Origin: Uranotaenia lowii
Lineage: Eukaryota; Arthropoda; Insecta; Diptera; Culicidae
DNA: 64,000 nucleotides
Direction of reading: 5' to 3'
Assembly: GCF_029784155.1 (NCBI RefSeq)
Contig: NC_073693.1
Coordinates: 140,481,988 to 140,545,987 of the forward strand
Under the pieces are notes generated by a model. The model did no database searches, was not told where the DNA came from, and saw only the letters and a program-made list of their open reading frames with translations. Made by a program: the position numbers and the translations under genes. Numbering within the stretch: position 1 is the first letter of the stretch; each line of letters starts with the position of its first letter. This document shows, one piece after another, positions 18,756 through 30,986 of the stretch.

Positions 18756-20170
18756 AGATGAGAGCTAACTCGCTCTCGCTGAAACTACCAGCAGGTACGC
18801 AGATAATCGGATTCGCACAGGATATCGTGTTCATGATCACCGGCGAAACAACCGAGGAGGTAGAAGACCTTGCAATGCTGTCCGTAGAACCGTCCCGTGG
18901 ATGGAGGGAGTTAAGCTTCAGATAGCTCACCATAAAATCGAAGTTCTGCTCGTGACCAACAAAAGAGTTGTGCCACACATGGATATTACTGTTGGAAGAC
19001 ACACGACATCTTGGAAATAGCAGCTGAAATGCCAAGGAATAATGGTCCACAAACGATCAAGTTTTGGTACGCATGTCAATTACTGTTGTGAAAGTGCATC
19101 GATTCATTGGCCTGCATTATGGCGAACTGCCATGCTCCAAAGAGTAGCAAAGCCGTCACCTTGCGAGCGTAGCACTGTCGAAACTACGATACAGAGGAGC
19201 GGCCTTGAGCTCAGCCACAGAGGTTTTCTGTGCATACAGGACTAGATACAGCTTTTGTCATCGCGGGTTAGATTCCTATCGATATTATTCTGGCGGAGGA
19301 TAAGTAGTGCTACGAAGAAGAAGTTTAAGAGGAGTGCGTAAAGCTAAACAAGCAGCGTCAATGCTCAAGTCGCAGGAGCAATGGGACGCATCGAACAACG
19401 CAAGATGGACGGCTAATTCCGCGACTTTCAGACTGGGTAATTCGGAAGTATGGATGCCAACTTCTCCCTGACGAAGTTCCTTTCGGGTCTTAGATGATTT
19501 AAGCAATAACTTCATCGGTTTAAGTTTATCGGATGCGTAGATACGGAAGAATCGACAGAACATGTTTTGAAAAAAGACATACACCGTCCTAGCCGATTTA
19601 GGCTTAACATACTGAACAAATGACGTGGATAACTTAAGATTAACATTTAACACCCAGTACCGAGATGGGAATCGAACCCACGCCATCAGCCGATCTTACC
19701 TCGCTAAACACTCGACCACCGAGACGTACTTTTCTGCCCCAGGTTCGTTTAAGATGTCAATGACTTCAAAAATTGATCGTTGAAAATGTTGTGAGTAAGA
19801 TGTGTTGCGACGAACATGGCGTACTATAATCGACGAAACTTCGCAAATCATTCGCGATCTAATACGAATCAGGAAAGATGATGACGGGGAGAGAGAGATA
19901 CTTAGTCAACCAAACTTGAGAAACTAAAGAAAGGTCTGGAGCCTCGTATAACACCACAATTCAAAAGCAACGCGATCTTAGGGCGCGTTATAACCCTAAT
20001 CGGGACTCATACGTGTGGTGGGAATTAAAAGGTTTCACGTACGGGTGAGATGTATAAGTGCATGAGCACAGCCTTCCCCTGGATGAAGTATCATAGCGTA
20101 AAACCAAAAGGCTCATCTGGCATACGAAGTCCAAGGTAGTTTCAGTGGGACGAATACTCACGGCAGCAAA
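18756..20170 (+). pseudogene. Decayed R1-like non-LTR reverse transcriptase, 3' part
   Basis: Starts with an RT palm block, GTQIIGFAQDIVFMITGET, in which the expected ADD motif reads AQD. It continues through VKLQIAHHKIEVLLV-like and GRLIPRLSDWV-like blocks to a zinc-knuckle-region remnant with TEESTEHV (about 19540). These match the order of R1/Outcast-type ORF2 C-termini as I remember them. Frames change repeatedly and stops abound. The true 3' end may lie near 20400, where an A-rich stretch and a short tandem repeat occur. Confidence 0.6.
19660..19728 (-). repeat. tRNA-like (SINE-type) promoter remnant
   Basis: On the minus strand there is a perfect B-box, GGGTTCGATTCCC, with a tRNA-like upstream half (GGTGGTCGAGTGTTTAGCG) at A-box spacing. 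It is more likely a tRNA-derived repeat head or element tail than a working tRNA gene, because acceptor pairing is poor. Confidence 0.4.
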
Positions 20171-20404
20171 CTCCCAGCTGTAATGGTTTGAAGTCGAATT
20201 TCCATCTAGTAAAAAAATGTGCTAATTGAGCCCTATGGGTCATCAATTAGGCATGGAACTTGTCAGAAACCCACAGATAATCAGGAGGATGCTCATCTCT
20301 GTGAGGAAGTTGGGCATTGAGGAAGATCTTCTCTGATGTGGGGCTATTTCTCTGCTGGCATTCTGAATTAGAATCGACAGAATTATAACTGAATAGCTAT
20401 TCTG

Positions 20405-20456
20405 GAATAAAATAAAAAAAAACTTCTGTGCTTATGCTTATGCTTATGCTTATGAT
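20405..20456. repeat. A-rich tail and (CTTATG)n short repeat
   Basis: GAATAAAATAAAAAAAAAC is followed by four to five copies of CTTATG. The same A-rich motif recurs at 22097. This looks like the 3' tail of a LINE or SINE. Confidence 0.6.
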
Positions 20457-22395
20457 ACATACACAGCCAGATCTTGTCAGCATCCCGGTGAGTAGTAAAA
20501 GTACATTTACTACTCATCTTAACTCGGCCGGGCCCACTGTGCAGTATTGGACGCAGAGACAACTGGTACACAGGGAGGAAGAAACGTGGACAACAGTACC
20601 ATACGTTTCCATGTTTATCAAGTGTTGAAAAATTTCACGTTGGAAGCACATTTGCTAAACTTTACTGTGCTTCTTGATGGTGACCCTTGTGAGTTCGTCC
20701 TTCTTTGGATGGAAATGAGGTTTTTCTGCACAGAAATCCAAAACATTGCGGTATAAATTGAATCAATTGGTTCTTCGTAAATGTATCAAATCATGTACTG
20801 AATCTTTATTTAGTCAAACCAAATGTTTCGGATTTTTGTACACCATCATCTCTGGTCATTGACCTTGGATATAGCGCCGATACTCGCTCTTGAAAATAAA
20901 TATCGAAAGAACAGAGAAAAAATTAGTACTACCACAAAATCTTTTGAAATGAACTCTTTCAAAAGATTTTGCGCAATAAATGTGTAAGTTTCAACATCGA
21001 GACAAAATTAAAAGTTGGTGATTGTAGCCATACATCCATGACTTATACAGTATTTGGCCAACATGAACTACATGAAACCTGATCATGTTTCCGACATTGT
21101 ACTTCTTTAGCTGAGAGTAAGATGCAATAAAAAAAACTCCCCTGTCTTCCCCACAAAATGCGGGATCAACTCACGTCTCCTAAAAAATCAATTATAAGAA
21201 TTTCCTAATTTCTTAGGCACTTGAGAATTCCAAGGTACAATTTTCCGGATTTCAACATCAGTTCAGTAATCATAAATAAGGAATATCATGGAACGAACTC
21301 ACCAATTGTAGAAGAGGAAGTCTGTTTCCACTTGTAGCGGATCATTCAACGATGTCAACAGCAATCTGCATTTGTACCGATAATCTTGGAATACGTGGGA
21401 ACCAATATTTCACTTACGTTTACACAAGTTTGAACGAGTTTGAATCCACTTCTGATACGACCTTGTGAACTTTGGTAGCTGCAACATGTGAAAAACAAGC
21501 CTAGTCCCCTAAATTTACCCGCACTACGCTTTTCCGTGTGTGCTTCTTTTTCCGTTCTGTTAAGTATTCGCTGTACTAAGTATTCCAAACTTCTTTTTCA
21601 AAATCACATTCATCCACTTAACAATCAAAGTAGTCCCCCACCATTCAAACGCAAAACACGTGGAGACAAAAAAAAACAAGCAATTTTCATTTTCCCATAG
21701 TTTCCCATCATTTGGCTTCGTACACAATTGAAGAAAACACTCCTTGTTCATTTATTATCTGATCATTAACTTCCTAAAATCTCACAGATCGACACTTATT
21801 TTCTAACACCCAACTAGATGTAAACCATAAGCCTTCAGACCGAAACAAACTAGCATTTAGCTAGAGAAACTAAAGCTATCGAAGAATAATCACAAAACTG
21901 AAGTATTGGACGCCTCGGCCGAATCTATGCAAAATCAAAAGCACTTTAAAACGAAATATCCTCGTGTTTTACCGCCTCTTTTAATATCATCTTGTGATGA
22001 TCACTCGAGGCTATCCTATGGTAATGTTTTCCTCAAATCCCGTCTTTATTTTCACTTGAAAAACAATAAATTTAATAAAATTTTACGAGCGCTCGAATAA
22101 AATAAAAAAAAACTTCTATACAAAAACTGGACTTTAGGCTAGGCTTCGTTTTAACTTCAATTACAAAACCAACGGACCTAAGCATACCAGCAAAATTGTA
22201 AATAACTACTTCAAGAAAGATCTCGGACTGGTACTTGTGGAGAATATGGCAAATAAGAGAAATAAATATTCAATAAAATGAATTTATACCAACAAATGTC
22301 TTGAAAAACAAACAATGATTTATATCAGTGCTTTGAACGAAACTATTTTAGTTGTAGTTGAGACAGACTACATTTGACCGCAAGAAAAAAAGACA
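20457..22395. other. Intergenic, no gene seen
   Basis: A small perfect hairpin with 10-bp arms (GAGTAGTAAA/TTTACTACTC) lies at 20490-20515. Otherwise AT-rich DNA with short accidental ORFs on both strands and no recognisable family. Confidence 0.45.
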
Positions 22396-22514
22396 AAAAT
22401 GACAACTCGTCTGAGTTCGTCAAGTTCGTTAGCTAGTCGAGCCAGTCTATTCGTGGTTGTTGCTAAGTACAGATGTTTCGCAGCATTTGTATTTTCGAAA
22501 GGCTTTAAAGAAAA

Positions 22515-22775
22515 CGGGTTGACCAGAATCGTCATCCCCGGAGCTTATTCAGGATACGACAGTACTCTGTCTTGTGTATGTGAACGACCTGTCAAAACTA
22601 AATATAACCGGAAAGCCACGTTTGTTTGCTGACGATACGTCGTTCTTCTACACTGGCAATGATCATTTTTTGCCAACGATGCCTATTATAATGAACAGAA
22701 TGCGGAATGACATGGTTTAAATGAAAATCTGCTGTCTCTGGACCTGCAAAAATCGAAATACCGTCAACTAGGGCA
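22515..22775 (+). pseudogene. CR1/Jockey-like reverse transcriptase fragment
   Basis: Frames give YVNDLSKLNITGKPRLFADD followed by TSFFYTGND, the RT palm with its catalytic FADD, then SLDLQKSK-like sequence. Both ends are lost and the frame is broken. It lies just upstream of the RTE copy, which probably inserted into or beside it. Confidence 0.6.
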
Positions 22776-22829
22776 CCATGCATCACTTTTCAACTTCAAT
22801 GATTTTCCATTTTGGCTAGTGAACGGTAG

Positions 22830-25650
22830 ACAATGTGCAACTCGAGACCCCATACACTCAACCTTCGGGTAGTGGTCATATCACCTCTTGTCTGCAACTC
22901 CGATTCTCTACCTCCCCGTGGTGCTAGCTGGGGTGCGAGCAACCTTAGCGGAGATCGGGTACCCAACACCGGTGGATGCTTTGGTCGCATGCAGACTGAG
23001 TTAGGTGGGCTTCGTACGCATCTGTTCTCCATGTCAGGGGCGGCGTGCGGAGTGCAACAAAGAGCTGCCGCAACACACACGAGCTTGGAACAGCTTTCAT
23101 AGTGATGGAAAAGGCGCAAAAGCGCGTGATCGGGTGGTGGCCGATCAACTCACGAAAGTGCCTGTTGAGAATCAAAGGCCGGTTCTTCAACATCAGCATC
23201 ATCAACGTGCACAGCCCTCACCTCGGAAGTACCGGTGACGACAAAGACGAATTCTACGCGCAGCTGGAGTGTGAATACGACCGTTGCCCAAAACATGATA
23301 TCAAGATCGTCATCGGGGATTTCAATGCTCAGGTCGGCCAGGAGGAGGAATTCAAACCGACAATGCGCATCAGCTGACCAACGAAAACGGCCTCAGACTT
23401 ATTGATTTCGCCGCCTCTAAACGAATGGCCGTATGTAGTACCTTTTTCCAGCACCGCCTCCCACACAAGTACACCTGGAGATCACCGTACCAAACGGAAT
23501 CACAGATCGACCACGTTTTGATTGACAGCCGGCACTTCTCGGACATCATCGACGTCAGATCCTGTCGAGGCGCCAACATCGAGTCAGATAACTATCTGGT
23601 GCTGGTGAAGATGCGCTCAAAACTCTCCGTAGTGAACAACACACGAAACCGGCGCCCGCCTCGGTTAAATATCGCACGACAGGAGCAACCTGAGGTCGCA
23701 GCAGACTACGCGCAATCGGTCGAAGCAGCGCTGCCGGCAGAGGGCGAGCTTGACGAAGCCCCTCTCAAGGACGGCCATAAACAGTGCTGCGGAGAACGTC
23801 ATCGGTTATGTGGAGTGAACTCGACGGAACGACTGGCTCGACGAGGAGTGTAGGAGGGTGATGGACGAACAGAATGCCGCACGGGCGGCAGTAGTGCAAA
23901 GAGTCCGAATTTTCCAGGAGAAAAAGCGCCGCCTGGAAAAGGAGGAGCTCGAGGAGCTGGAGCAGCTGCATCGTTCCCAAGAAACACGAAAGTTCTATCA
24001 GAAACTCAACGCATCCCGCAAAGGCTTCGTGCCGCAAGCCGAAATGTGCCGGGATAAGGACGGGGGTATCCTGACGGACAATCGTGAGGTGATCAAAAGG
24101 TGGAAGCAGCACTTCGATGAACACCTGAACGGCGCACATGCAGGAGATCAAGACAGTGGGGGAAGGTACATCGCCGGCGTAGCAAACGACGTAGAGGAGC
24201 CACTCCCAACGATGAGTGAGGTTGAGGAAGCCATTCGCCAGCTGAATAGAAACAAGTCTGCTGGGAAGGATGGCATTGCAGCTGAACTCATCAAAATGGG
24301 CCCGGACAAGTTGGCCAATTGCCTACACCGGTTGATAGTCCCGATCTGGGACATAGAAAAGCTACCGGAGGAGTGGAAGGAGGGGGTAATATGCCCCATC
24401 TACAAGAAGGACGACAAATTGGACTGTGAGAACTACCGAGCGATCACTGTCCTCAATGCCGCCTACGAAGTGTTCTCCCGAATCCTACTCCACCGCCTAA
24501 CGCCACAAGCAAACAGATTCGTGGGAAATCATCAGGCCGGCTTCATGGAGGGAGGATTCACACTACGGCAAATCCTCCAAAAATGCCGTGAACACCAAGT
24601 CCCTACGCACCATCTATTCATCGACTTCAAAGCCGCATACGACACGATCGACCGTAACGAGCTATGGAAAATCATGGACGAGAACGGCTTTTCCGGGAAG
24701 CTGATCAGACTGATCAAGGCGACGATGGATGGAACGCAGTGCTGTGTGCGGATTTCGGGTGAATTGTCGAGTTCATTCGAATCGCGCAGGGTGCTTCGAC
24801 AAGGTGATGGCCTATCCTGCATGATGTTCAACGTGGCGCTAGAAGGTGTTATTCGACGAGCGGTGGGCGAAGTGCGGGGCACGATTTTAAACAGATCCAG
24901 TCAACTTATCTGCTTTGCCGATGACATTGATATAGTCGGCAGATCATCTGCGGCGGTGGAGGAGATCTACCGCAAACTGAAACGCGAAGCAGGAAGGATT
25001 GGATTGATGATTGATACGTCCAAGACGAAGTACATGCTGGCCTGCGGATCAAAGACCGACCGTACCCGCTTGTCCAGTAATAACAAGGTCACGATCGACA
25101 GCGACGAGCTGGAGATAGTCGAAGACTTTGTCTATCTCGGCTCACTGGTGACCGCAGACAATGACACCAGCCGTGAGATCCGGAGGCGAATTATCAGCGG
25201 AAGTCGTGCCTACTATGGACTCCACAAGCAACTGCGGTCGAGAAGACTTAGCCCTCGCACGAAGTGTAACCTGTATTTGACGCTCATTAGACCGGTTGTT
25301 CTCTACGGGCACGAGACATGGATATTGCTCGAGGAGGACTTGCGAACACTCGGAGTATTCGAGCGACGAGTGTTAAGAACCATTTTTGGCGGCGTACAGA
25401 ATCCGGAGTGTGGAGGCGAAGGATGAACCACGAGCTCGCGCGACTCTACGGCGAACCCAGTATCAAGAAGGTGCTGAAAGCTGACCGGATAAGCTGGGTG
25501 GGACATGTTGCGAGAATGCCTTGTTTTGCAAAACAAGACAGGAACAAGACGAGCGGGGGCGCAACGAGCGAGGTGGTTAGACCAAGTGGAGCGTGATCAG
25601 GTGAGCGTGGGGTGCCCGAGAAATTGGAGAACGGTTGAACCAAGATTGAA
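22830..25650 (+). pseudogene. RTE-type non-LTR retrotransposon, nearly complete but broken
   Basis: After a 5' UTR-like stretch (22830-23050) the endonuclease begins near 23060 (NTHELGTAFIV, IINVHSPH, IVIGDFNAQVGQ, TESQIDHVLID, the last two holding catalytic Asp/Asn and Asp/His pairs). The RT follows in a long open frame, 23858-25426 (522 aa), with NKSAGKDGIAAELIK, FIDFKAAYDTID, RVLRQGDGLSCMMFN and LICFADDIDIVG. The C-terminus (WVGHVARMP, RWLDQVERD) runs to about 25620. Frameshifts fall near 23370, 23770 and 25400. Compared with the copy at 61898, short segments are deleted near 23770, 23900 and 24555. All visible RT catalytic residues are kept. Confidence 0.92.
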
Positions 25651-26059
25651 CTTTAAGTACCAAGTACCAAGATTGAACTTTAACACGTTTGTCGCCACGT
25701 CACCCATATTCGGGTGACGGGTGTATTTCCTGGGAGGCCCCGTCACATCAAAAAGCATGTGACGCTCTCTCACTCAAGTTAGCCGCTCAGTTTAGCCACA
25801 TGTTACAAATAGTGGAGTTCTCCCTGGTTGCTTTCTTGCTCCGAGATTTTCTTTGGGCCCGACAAGTAAAACAACCAAAATGAGCGTGACGACGAACGTG
25901 TTAAGTAGGTATAATCAGTAAGTTAAGATCATAGGTTGAGAAATATACATACAAGAGTATTTATTTTAAGCTTTTAGAAACAGTGAAAACCTAAGTTTTT
26001 GTATTGAAATTTGTTGTTTTTCTTCACAGGAGTATATTTTTGGCTAATCATTACATTGT
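25651..26059. other. Junction between two RTE-like elements
   Basis: Contains a short direct repeat (AAGATTGAACTTTAA) at the end of the first element, then AT-rich DNA. No gene. Confidence 0.5.
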
Positions 26060-26755
26060 TTTGCATTACATGCAGAGCAAACTCGACGACCTCACCGAAA
26101 GCTCCAAGGCAGCAGGTCTCAAAATCAATGTCGGAAAGACCAAGTCGATGGAAATCAATACAGATAATCGTTCCAATTTCGTGGTAGCTGGACAACAGGT
26201 TGAGACAGTGGAGTGCTTCCAGTATCTTGGTAGCCAGATTACGCCTGATGGTGGTACCAAGAAGGACATCGAAACCCGGATCAGAAAAGCCCGATTTGCG
26301 TTTGCGAGTCTCCGAAACATCTGGCGCTCACGCCAGATCTCTCTACGAACTAAGATCCGAATCTGCAAGTTTTTGTGAATCGCTGCCTGCGAACATCATC
26401 CGCGCTTGGTGGCCTGGCAACTGGATCTCAAACGTTGAACTTCATCGCCGGTGTCATCAAAAGGCGCTAGAAATCGAGATTCGAGAACGTAAGTGGAGAT
26501 GGATTGGGCACACGCTGCGAAGAGTTGAAAACGAGATTTGCAGAGAGGCGCTTGACTGGAATCCAGATGGGCATCGAAGAAGCGGCAGGCCCAAAAGCTC
26601 GTGGCGGCGAAGTCTAGCCGCTGAAATCCGCACAGTTGACGAGAACTTTGGCTGGCAGCAAGTGAAGACGCTGGCTCCGGATCGCCAGCAGTGGAGATCT
26701 TTTATCTCAGCCCCATGCGCCGGTCAATCGGCGCTGGACCCTTAGGTAGGTTAGG
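26060..26755 (+). pseudogene. RTE-like LINE, C-terminal RT fragment of a second family
   Basis: From about 26070 the frame encodes an RT thumb-type region (LDDLTESSKAAGLKINVGKT, FQYLGSQITPDGGTKKDIE). After a deletion and frameshift near 26360-26390 it continues with IIRAWWPGNWISNVELHRRC, ERKWRWIGHTLRR and a C-terminus ending SALDP and a stop near 26744. A short TAGG-type tail follows. The palm and endonuclease are absent (5' truncation). Sequence differs from the RTE copy just upstream, so this is a separate family. Confidence 0.8.
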
Positions 26756-28788
26756 TATTGCATTTTTTTTAACAAAAACAACCAGCAAACACAAAATTTA
26801 ATCTTCAAGGGACCTTGCCACGATCAGAAATGTTATAGGATTCAACCGCTGAAATGTTTTTTGAAAAAGGGATTTTCATTACTTTTGTCATCCATTAGAA
26901 ATCACCTGTCTCTTGCCTCGGTACCGACTATAGAGCTTACGAGCTCTGGAACTAGCTAAAATTTGATGATCGAGTTTTAATGGCTCATAGCTAGGCTCCA
27001 CTTTAAGCTTATCGGAAAAAAATTTGCGGGACATTTCTGGGATCTACATTTAGTTTTCCGCTGACTAAAAATTAAAAATTTTTATATGAGCCTTGACTTC
27101 TCTGATGACTCTTAACCGTAGTTGTTGATTATGTGCTTCACTCCAACGATCGATTCGAACTTTGTGAACATTTTTGACAGTGTTTGCTTACTTTTCCACC
27201 ACTCACACATAGTAATTTTTGGTGTAAACAACGATTTTGTCAGCTATCGATTTGATAATGATGGATTTGAAAGAAATTTTGCGAAATATTTTATTTTCTC
27301 TTGCATCGTAAATATCTCGAAAACGCGTTTATTTTAAAATCGGTTAGTAGTTTCTAAAGGTATCAAAGTGCTGTCAAAATTTTGTATGTCTGATAACTAG
27401 GAAATTAGCTATCAGTAAAGAATGTGTCCGATTTCTAAATGAACTAAGCTTTATTACGTTATGGTTGCAAAAATATTGGAAATTTGTTATGGACGCCCTT
27501 TCTGTCTACCCTTCATCAAAATTTGACACCTGAAATCAATTACCTGTGCTGTAAAACTCCCATGTGTAAATTTTCATTACAATCCAATGCATAATCAAGA
27601 CAATATAGAAAAAAAACAGTGAACATCTGTTCACCTCATTCACCTGCTGACAACACCTACGTAACGCAATTGGGAATGAAGGCTAAGGACGAATCTCAGA
27701 AATCTGTTCAAATTTTTAGGTTAAATTTTTCAGTTTTATTACGGTTGTTGTAAAAAGCTACTTTGCAGATTTCAAGTTGCAAACTAAACTATTACTTAAA
27801 AACAAGTGCTTCAGTTGATCAAAAAGAATTGTGAAAGCTTACAGCAATACTTTCAACTGCTTAAAATTCATTTTTGCATTCTCCTGATTAACCCCATTGA
27901 CAAATAAATGAGAAATGCAAACTTTGCCGGAGTTTTGTTTGAAGTTTAGACAGCACAAACCAAGAAACAAAAAATATGCTAACATATGTGCCGGGCAATC
28001 ATTTCCACCACACACAGCGAGTGACTTACCTAGAACTTGGAACCCTCATCATTTTCTCGCATCAAATGTTCCGGCGTTCTTCTCCTGTCTGTGTTTTTTT
28101 TTTTTGCAATAGCAAAGGTACGATTGACATGGTAAATATGCGGACAGAACGCATTAAGGAACCCCTGTTTTGAATGAATGTCTACGACAAGCAGCGCAAA
28201 TCCGGAGCGCGCCGTAATGAACTTGTAGTTTGAACGCCATTAGGAAGCCAAGGGTGTGTTATGTTTACTGCTTCGTTTGATTTCAATTCTCAAAAATGTT
28301 GCACCGATCGCAATTCTCCCGGTTCTAATGCTGCTTGCTGCTGCTGATGATGATGATGACGACTATTATTACTACATTTTTCAGGTTGACATATGGTACC
28401 GAAACCGCGTTCCGACATTTAAAGGGATATCTCTCTAGGACTCGAACGGAACACCCCTGAAGGTTAATAGATGAAGAACTACAGTACAGGAGAGAAAAAA
28501 ATAACATACGGAATGCCTGCAGGGCGGAAAATCAGATGAGCTGTGATGTTTGCTCCGGGGAGATCCCTGCCAGCATATTTGGTCCTTCAAGTGCACTTGC
28601 TTGGTCGCTTGCTCGCTAGGGCAGGAATTGCTTGTACTTGTACCTCTTTGATTATTTGCTGGTGCAGGTTAATTTCTCAAAAGGGAGAGCGACCAGAAAA
28701 ACAGATGTTTAGCCGAACAAGTGAATTTTAATCAGACGAAAAAGATTGGCGAATAAAGCGTTTAAAAGTTAAATTTTTGCGTTTATAG
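26756..28788. other. Intergenic, no gene seen
   Basis: AT-rich with short ORFs only. A GATGAT trinucleotide run lies at 28340-28362. Parts (27400-27700) look like decayed repeat DNA, but I cannot name a family. Confidence 0.4.
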
Positions 28789-29484
28789 CATCGCTAGCGA
28801 AGAGAAGCTGATAGTAGGCAATGACTTTTGCCAACTGCACGCGTGTTTCTTTCGGTCCGAGAAAATTTTTCAAAATTTTCAATTCCAGTACGTAAAACAG
28901 TCGGGATAAACTATAAATGGCTTAAAGTGAAAGTTGGAAGGAAGTGCAGAAGTGTCTGCAGGGAATAACGGAATGCAATAAAAATGAACAAACTTTATTG
29001 TTCTAAATGTAAAAATTTTCGTTGCAACATAGCAGGAAATGATTCGAATTAGTAATTGAAGAGTGAGGAATGCCACGATGATGGTAGTAAACAGGAAGTA
29101 AAGCATTAAATGTAGTACCGCCGACATCACCACAATAGTCTCAGGCATTGATAGTGAAGAATGTATGATTATGATGAAGTAACAAGTGTTATTTTCCTAA
29201 CCCTTCTGGCCATGTGGCTATGATTGGACGGAGCTTTTTGACAATGAAAGTTACCTCGGAATGTGCAGCGGCCATTCTGAAATGGGTTTCCTGAAGTTTA
29301 ATAGAGCTAACACCTCCAGCACCCGTGATTGAGCAATTTTAATCAAATATATTAATATGGTCTCTTTTGCATAACATACCTGCATGCTCAAGGGGTCGTT
29401 GGTTGGATCATACATAACATCGCTAGCGAAGAGTAGAAATGATAAAAAAAAATATTTTTTTCGGTTGATAACACAACTCAGCTT
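28789..29484. other. Intergenic with a duplicated 16-bp motif
   Basis: CATCGCTAGCGAAGAG occurs at 28789-28804 and again at 29418-29433 in the same orientation; its core TCGCTAGCGA is a palindrome. No coding region is supported. Confidence 0.5.
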
Positions 29485-29502
29485 AATTAAATTTTTATTT
29501 TG

Positions 29503-29651
29503 GCTTTTTCGGTCTTGGATGTAGATCAAACAACGATGGTTTTTGAAATACCCGACAGCAAATTCCCTTGAAAAAGACCAACAAAACTGGTCGAAACGTC
29601 GGGTATTTCAAAAACCATCGTTGTTTGATCTACATCCAAGACCGAAAAAGC
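29503..29651. repeat. 54-bp perfect inverted repeat with 41-nt loop, Penelope-tail-like
   Basis: Arms 29503-29556 and 29598-29651 are perfect reverse complements. The loop contains CTTGAAAAAGACCA...TGGTCGAAAC, a small stem (GACCA/TGGTC) followed by GAAAC, resembling a degraded hammerhead core. The right arm shares ordered blocks with the tail of the Penelope-like element at 38641-38690: CGAAACGT, GTTGTTT and ACCGAAAAA. AATTAAATT flanks both sides (29485-29493 and 29655-29663), a possible but AT-rich target duplication. Confidence 0.7.
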
Positions 29652-29737
29652 TAAAATTAAATTAATAAATTTTAAATCTATCTCAATTGTCACTCGAAGG
29701 TAAAATATCACTTTGGGAGTATAATCTATGCGTGAGT

Positions 29738-30451
29738 ATGGATGAATACGAGAGAGTGAGTGCCACGCTGTGTTCTCGATGCGACGGGGGAATCTCAGCG
29801 ACAGAGGAACAAGTTCTCTGTTTTGGTATATGCAGAAAAGCTTTCCACATAAGATGTGAAAAATTAAAAACGCCGTTTTTGTTTGTGACTGTTGTTTGGA
29901 CAATTCAGAGTGTGAAGAAAATTTAAACAATTTAATGAAATTTATTAAGGATGTTGATGCTAAAATTGATAATCTTGATAAAAAAAATTATAGTTCCGAA
30001 TGAGTTTAAAAAACAGATTCAAGAAATTGCGCGGGAAGAAATCAAAGCAATTGCTAGAGCAGAATCTAATATCAGAGAGGATGAAGTTCGATATCACTTG
30101 CGTTCAAACTCAAAAAAACGTAAGCTGAATGAAAACGAAAAAGTTGCAACAGTTTCCTATTCCAATGTTGTGAGATCAAATGTTGCGCAAAGTTCCGCTA
30201 GTAAGAAAGTTAGTGAACCAGTCTGCACAATGAAGATTGAATCGGTTAAAAATGAGACCGTAAATAGAGATAGTAGAAGCTCAAATAATTCGTTAATAAA
30301 ATTAGAAGAAACTGTTCGTTTGAAACCTCTCAGCGAACAGAACATCGAAGTTACTCGCAAGGAGATAAAATGGTTCGCTGTCTTCGGAACAAAGTTGGAG
30401 GAAGCCAAGATCTACAATTTCTTCCTGGATTATGATAGTTTTTGGCATTGA
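29738..30451 (+). pseudogene. PHD-finger ORF1 remnant of a non-LTR element, frameshifted
   Basis: From ATG 29738 the frame gives a PHD-type finger: CSRC, then CFGIC, HIRC and, after a one-base frame change near 29875, CDCC (C4HC3 pattern). A short coiled-coil-like stretch (NLNNLMKFIKDVDAKIDNL) follows. A second frame change near 29995 leads into a lysine/glutamate-rich region (EFKKQIQEIAREEIKAIARA) ending at 30451. The layout matches ORF1 proteins of PHD-bearing LINEs, but the sequence is not close to the ORF1 at 1911 and no ORF2 follows. A decayed host PHD protein cannot be excluded. Confidence 0.5.
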
Positions 30452-30986
30452 TGAAGCTCTGTAGAGAGCATTTAGTATTTTTTAGGAGGTTTTCAAAGAC
30501 TCGTGCATCGAAAAGTGCACATCATCGCAACATCACTTTTTGTGTGAATATTTTTTAGGATAAATGGAACCTTTTCCATCTGAATATAGCGTGGAAATCG
30601 GTGGAACCTTTGAACTTTGAATGATTGAAAATTTTCTTTTGTATCCTCATTTTCCCCTAGAGTCCTATTAGGAAGAAGTAATCAAACAGTATGTAGGCTT
30701 GGCCGCGTCACGCAACAGAGCACTTTCCATCCATAAGATAATGATAGACAACCACTAAAACAACACTAAATTGTCAATCTAGTTTATTGAAGTTTTTCGG
30801 CATCAGTTTTCTAATACTATTCTCTAGTATACATATATACAAGAAAATTCAACAAGACTTGTAGAATTACCGGGATCAATGACAACAATAATAATTTTTC
30901 AACTCGTAATCATAAATTATTGTTTATTTTCAATATTCATTCTGGTTTTCACAAATAAGAAATTCAATTTGAATGTAGGTAATGAA
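30452..30986. other. Intergenic; 3' flank of the TIL gene
   Basis: No gene seen. A small hairpin (GTGCA...TGCAC) sits near 30512-30529. For the minus-strand gene ending at 30987, this holds the 3' UTR and polyadenylation region; AATAAA on the minus strand is not obvious close by. Confidence 0.4.

Noticed and set aside
29526..29930. A 134-residue minus-strand ORF across the inverted repeat and PHD remnant
   Set aside because: It reads through the palindromic arms and antisense to the PHD frame; no recognisable domain.
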